Assembly (NCBI GenBank): GCA_946534455.1
Contig: CAMNCR010000167.1
Location: forward strand, 1 to 6,720
DNA length: 6,720 bases
DNA from: an uncultured Clostridia bacterium
GTDB lineage: Bacteria > Bacillota > Clostridia > Christensenellales > Aristaeellaceae
Reading direction: 5' to 3'
Shown here: positions 6,177 through 6,720 of the stretch, in pieces
Numbering within the stretch: the first letter of the stretch is position 1
How the letters are laid out: each line of letters starts with the position of its first letter
The notes under the pieces: model-generated
What the model was told of the DNA's origin: nothing
Databases searched by the model: none
Seen by the model: only the letters and a program-made list of their open reading frames with translations
Translations under genes and position numbers: made by a program

Positions 6177-6720
6177 AGCCGACAAATTCATGATAGATGG
6201 CGTGAATGGTCGCCTCAAAATCGCTGTCGTTGACGCCGACGATGATGCTCAGCTCGCTGGAGCCCTGATCGATCATCCGCACGTTGATGCGGGCGCGGCT
6301 CATGGCGGAGAAGAGGCGGGCGGCGGTGCCGCAGTTGTGCACCATGCCGCGGCCGACGGTGGCGATGATGGACAGATTGTCGCTGGCGGAAACGGAGCCG
6401 CTGCCCCGGACCAGCTCCTCGATCCGGGAGATGACCTCCTCCCGGTGGGGCGCCAGGGCGCGGCTTTCCACCACGACGCACATGCTGTCGATGCCCGTGG
6501 GCAGATGCTCAAAGGGGATGCCGGCCTCCTCAAACACCTGGAGGACCTTGCGGCCGAAGCCCACCTCGCTGTTCATCATGCTCTTTTCCACGTTGATGAC
6601 GCTGTAGCCCTTATGGCCGGCGATGCCGGTGATGGTCGGCACGGAAACCTCGTGCGGCGCGTCCCGGCTGATCATCGTGCCGGGATGATAGGGCTTGTTG
6701 GTGTTGCGGATGTTGGTGGG
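6175..6720 (-). CDS. Aspartate kinase, C-terminal regulatory part (5' end outside the window)
   Basis: Aspartate kinase phosphorylates L-aspartate, the first step towards lysine, threonine, methionine and diaminopimelate. The 181 visible residues run to the window edge. They begin PTNIRNTNKPYHPGTMI, a conserved stretch at the end of the kinase domain, so the real start lies beyond 6720 and the ATG at 6675 is internal. Two ACT domains follow: the first holds GIAGHKGYSVINVEKSMMN and FEHLPTGID, the second SIIATVGRGM and INVRMIDQGSSELSIIVGV. These ACT domains normally bind the feedback amino acids. The protein ends in AIYHEFVG with no homoserine dehydrogenase domain, so it is the monofunctional class (LysC/ThrD-like); the feedback ligand cannot be told from the sequence. 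The gene lies 31 bases upstream of rfbD on the same strand. Confidence 0.93.
   Translation of the reverse strand, partial: PTNIRNTNKPYHPGTMISRDAPHEVSVPTITGIAGHKGYSVINVEKSMMNSEVGFGRKVLQVFEEAGIPFEHLPTGIDSMCVVVESRALAPHREEVISRIEELVRGSGSVSASDNLSIIATVGRGMVHNCGTAARLFSAMSRARINVRMIDQGSSELSIIVGVNDSDFEATIHAIYHEFVG

Noticed and set aside
6144..6218. Longer rfbD reading starting at 6218
   Set aside because: It would overlap the aspartokinase C-terminus and place extra residues before the Rossmann motif. The strong GGAGGG at 6151-6156 sets the start at 6143.
5673..6233. 186-codon plus-strand open frame opposite rfbD
   Set aside because: It is antisense to conserved rfbD and aspartokinase sequence and shows no motif or ribosome site, so it is a GC-driven shadow.

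Overview
The window is GC-rich bacterial DNA, almost entirely coding, with five genes in two convergent blocks. Shine-Dalgarno sites such as GGAGGG, an FtsK/SpoIIIE translocase followed directly by a DUF2974 (Mbeg1-like) hydrolase, and a Clostridia-style monofunctional aspartokinase all suggest a high-GC Firmicute of the class Clostridia. This placement rests on gene content and style and is an inference. I saw no tRNA, rRNA, insertion sequence or CRISPR array, and no gene-free stretch longer than about 40 bases.

Plus strand, 1-3299: the C-terminal part of an FtsK/SpoIIIE DNA translocase (linker, motor and DNA-reading gamma domain; the membrane part lies before the window). Two bases later comes a complete 408-residue alpha/beta hydrolase of the DUF2974 family.

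Minus strand, 6720-3280, in transcription order: the C-terminal part of an aspartokinase (two ACT domains), then 31 bases later a dTDP-4-dehydrorhamnose reductase (RfbD). Its stop overlaps by 4 bases (ATGA) the start of a 670-residue three-domain protein. That protein joins a LicC/PntC-like nucleotidyltransferase, a second cytidylyltransferase-fold domain of the HxGH type, and a phosphoenolpyruvate phosphomutase with an intact EDKxxxxxNS motif. The operon closes with an intrinsic terminator that lies inside the coding end of the convergent DUF2974 gene; the two genes overlap tail to tail by 20 bases.

The RfbD/phosphomutase pair points to decoration of a surface glycan or lipid with a phosphonate such as 2-aminoethylphosphonate, activated as a CMP derivative, next to deoxysugar supply. 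The phosphonopyruvate decarboxylase, the transaminase, the transferase and rfbA/B/C are not in the window, so the full pathway cannot be confirmed here. The main discovery candidate is the three-domain fusion. Its middle domain keeps the HxGH motif but appears to have lost the second signature (GISST-like), as if the added N-terminal domain had taken over its job.
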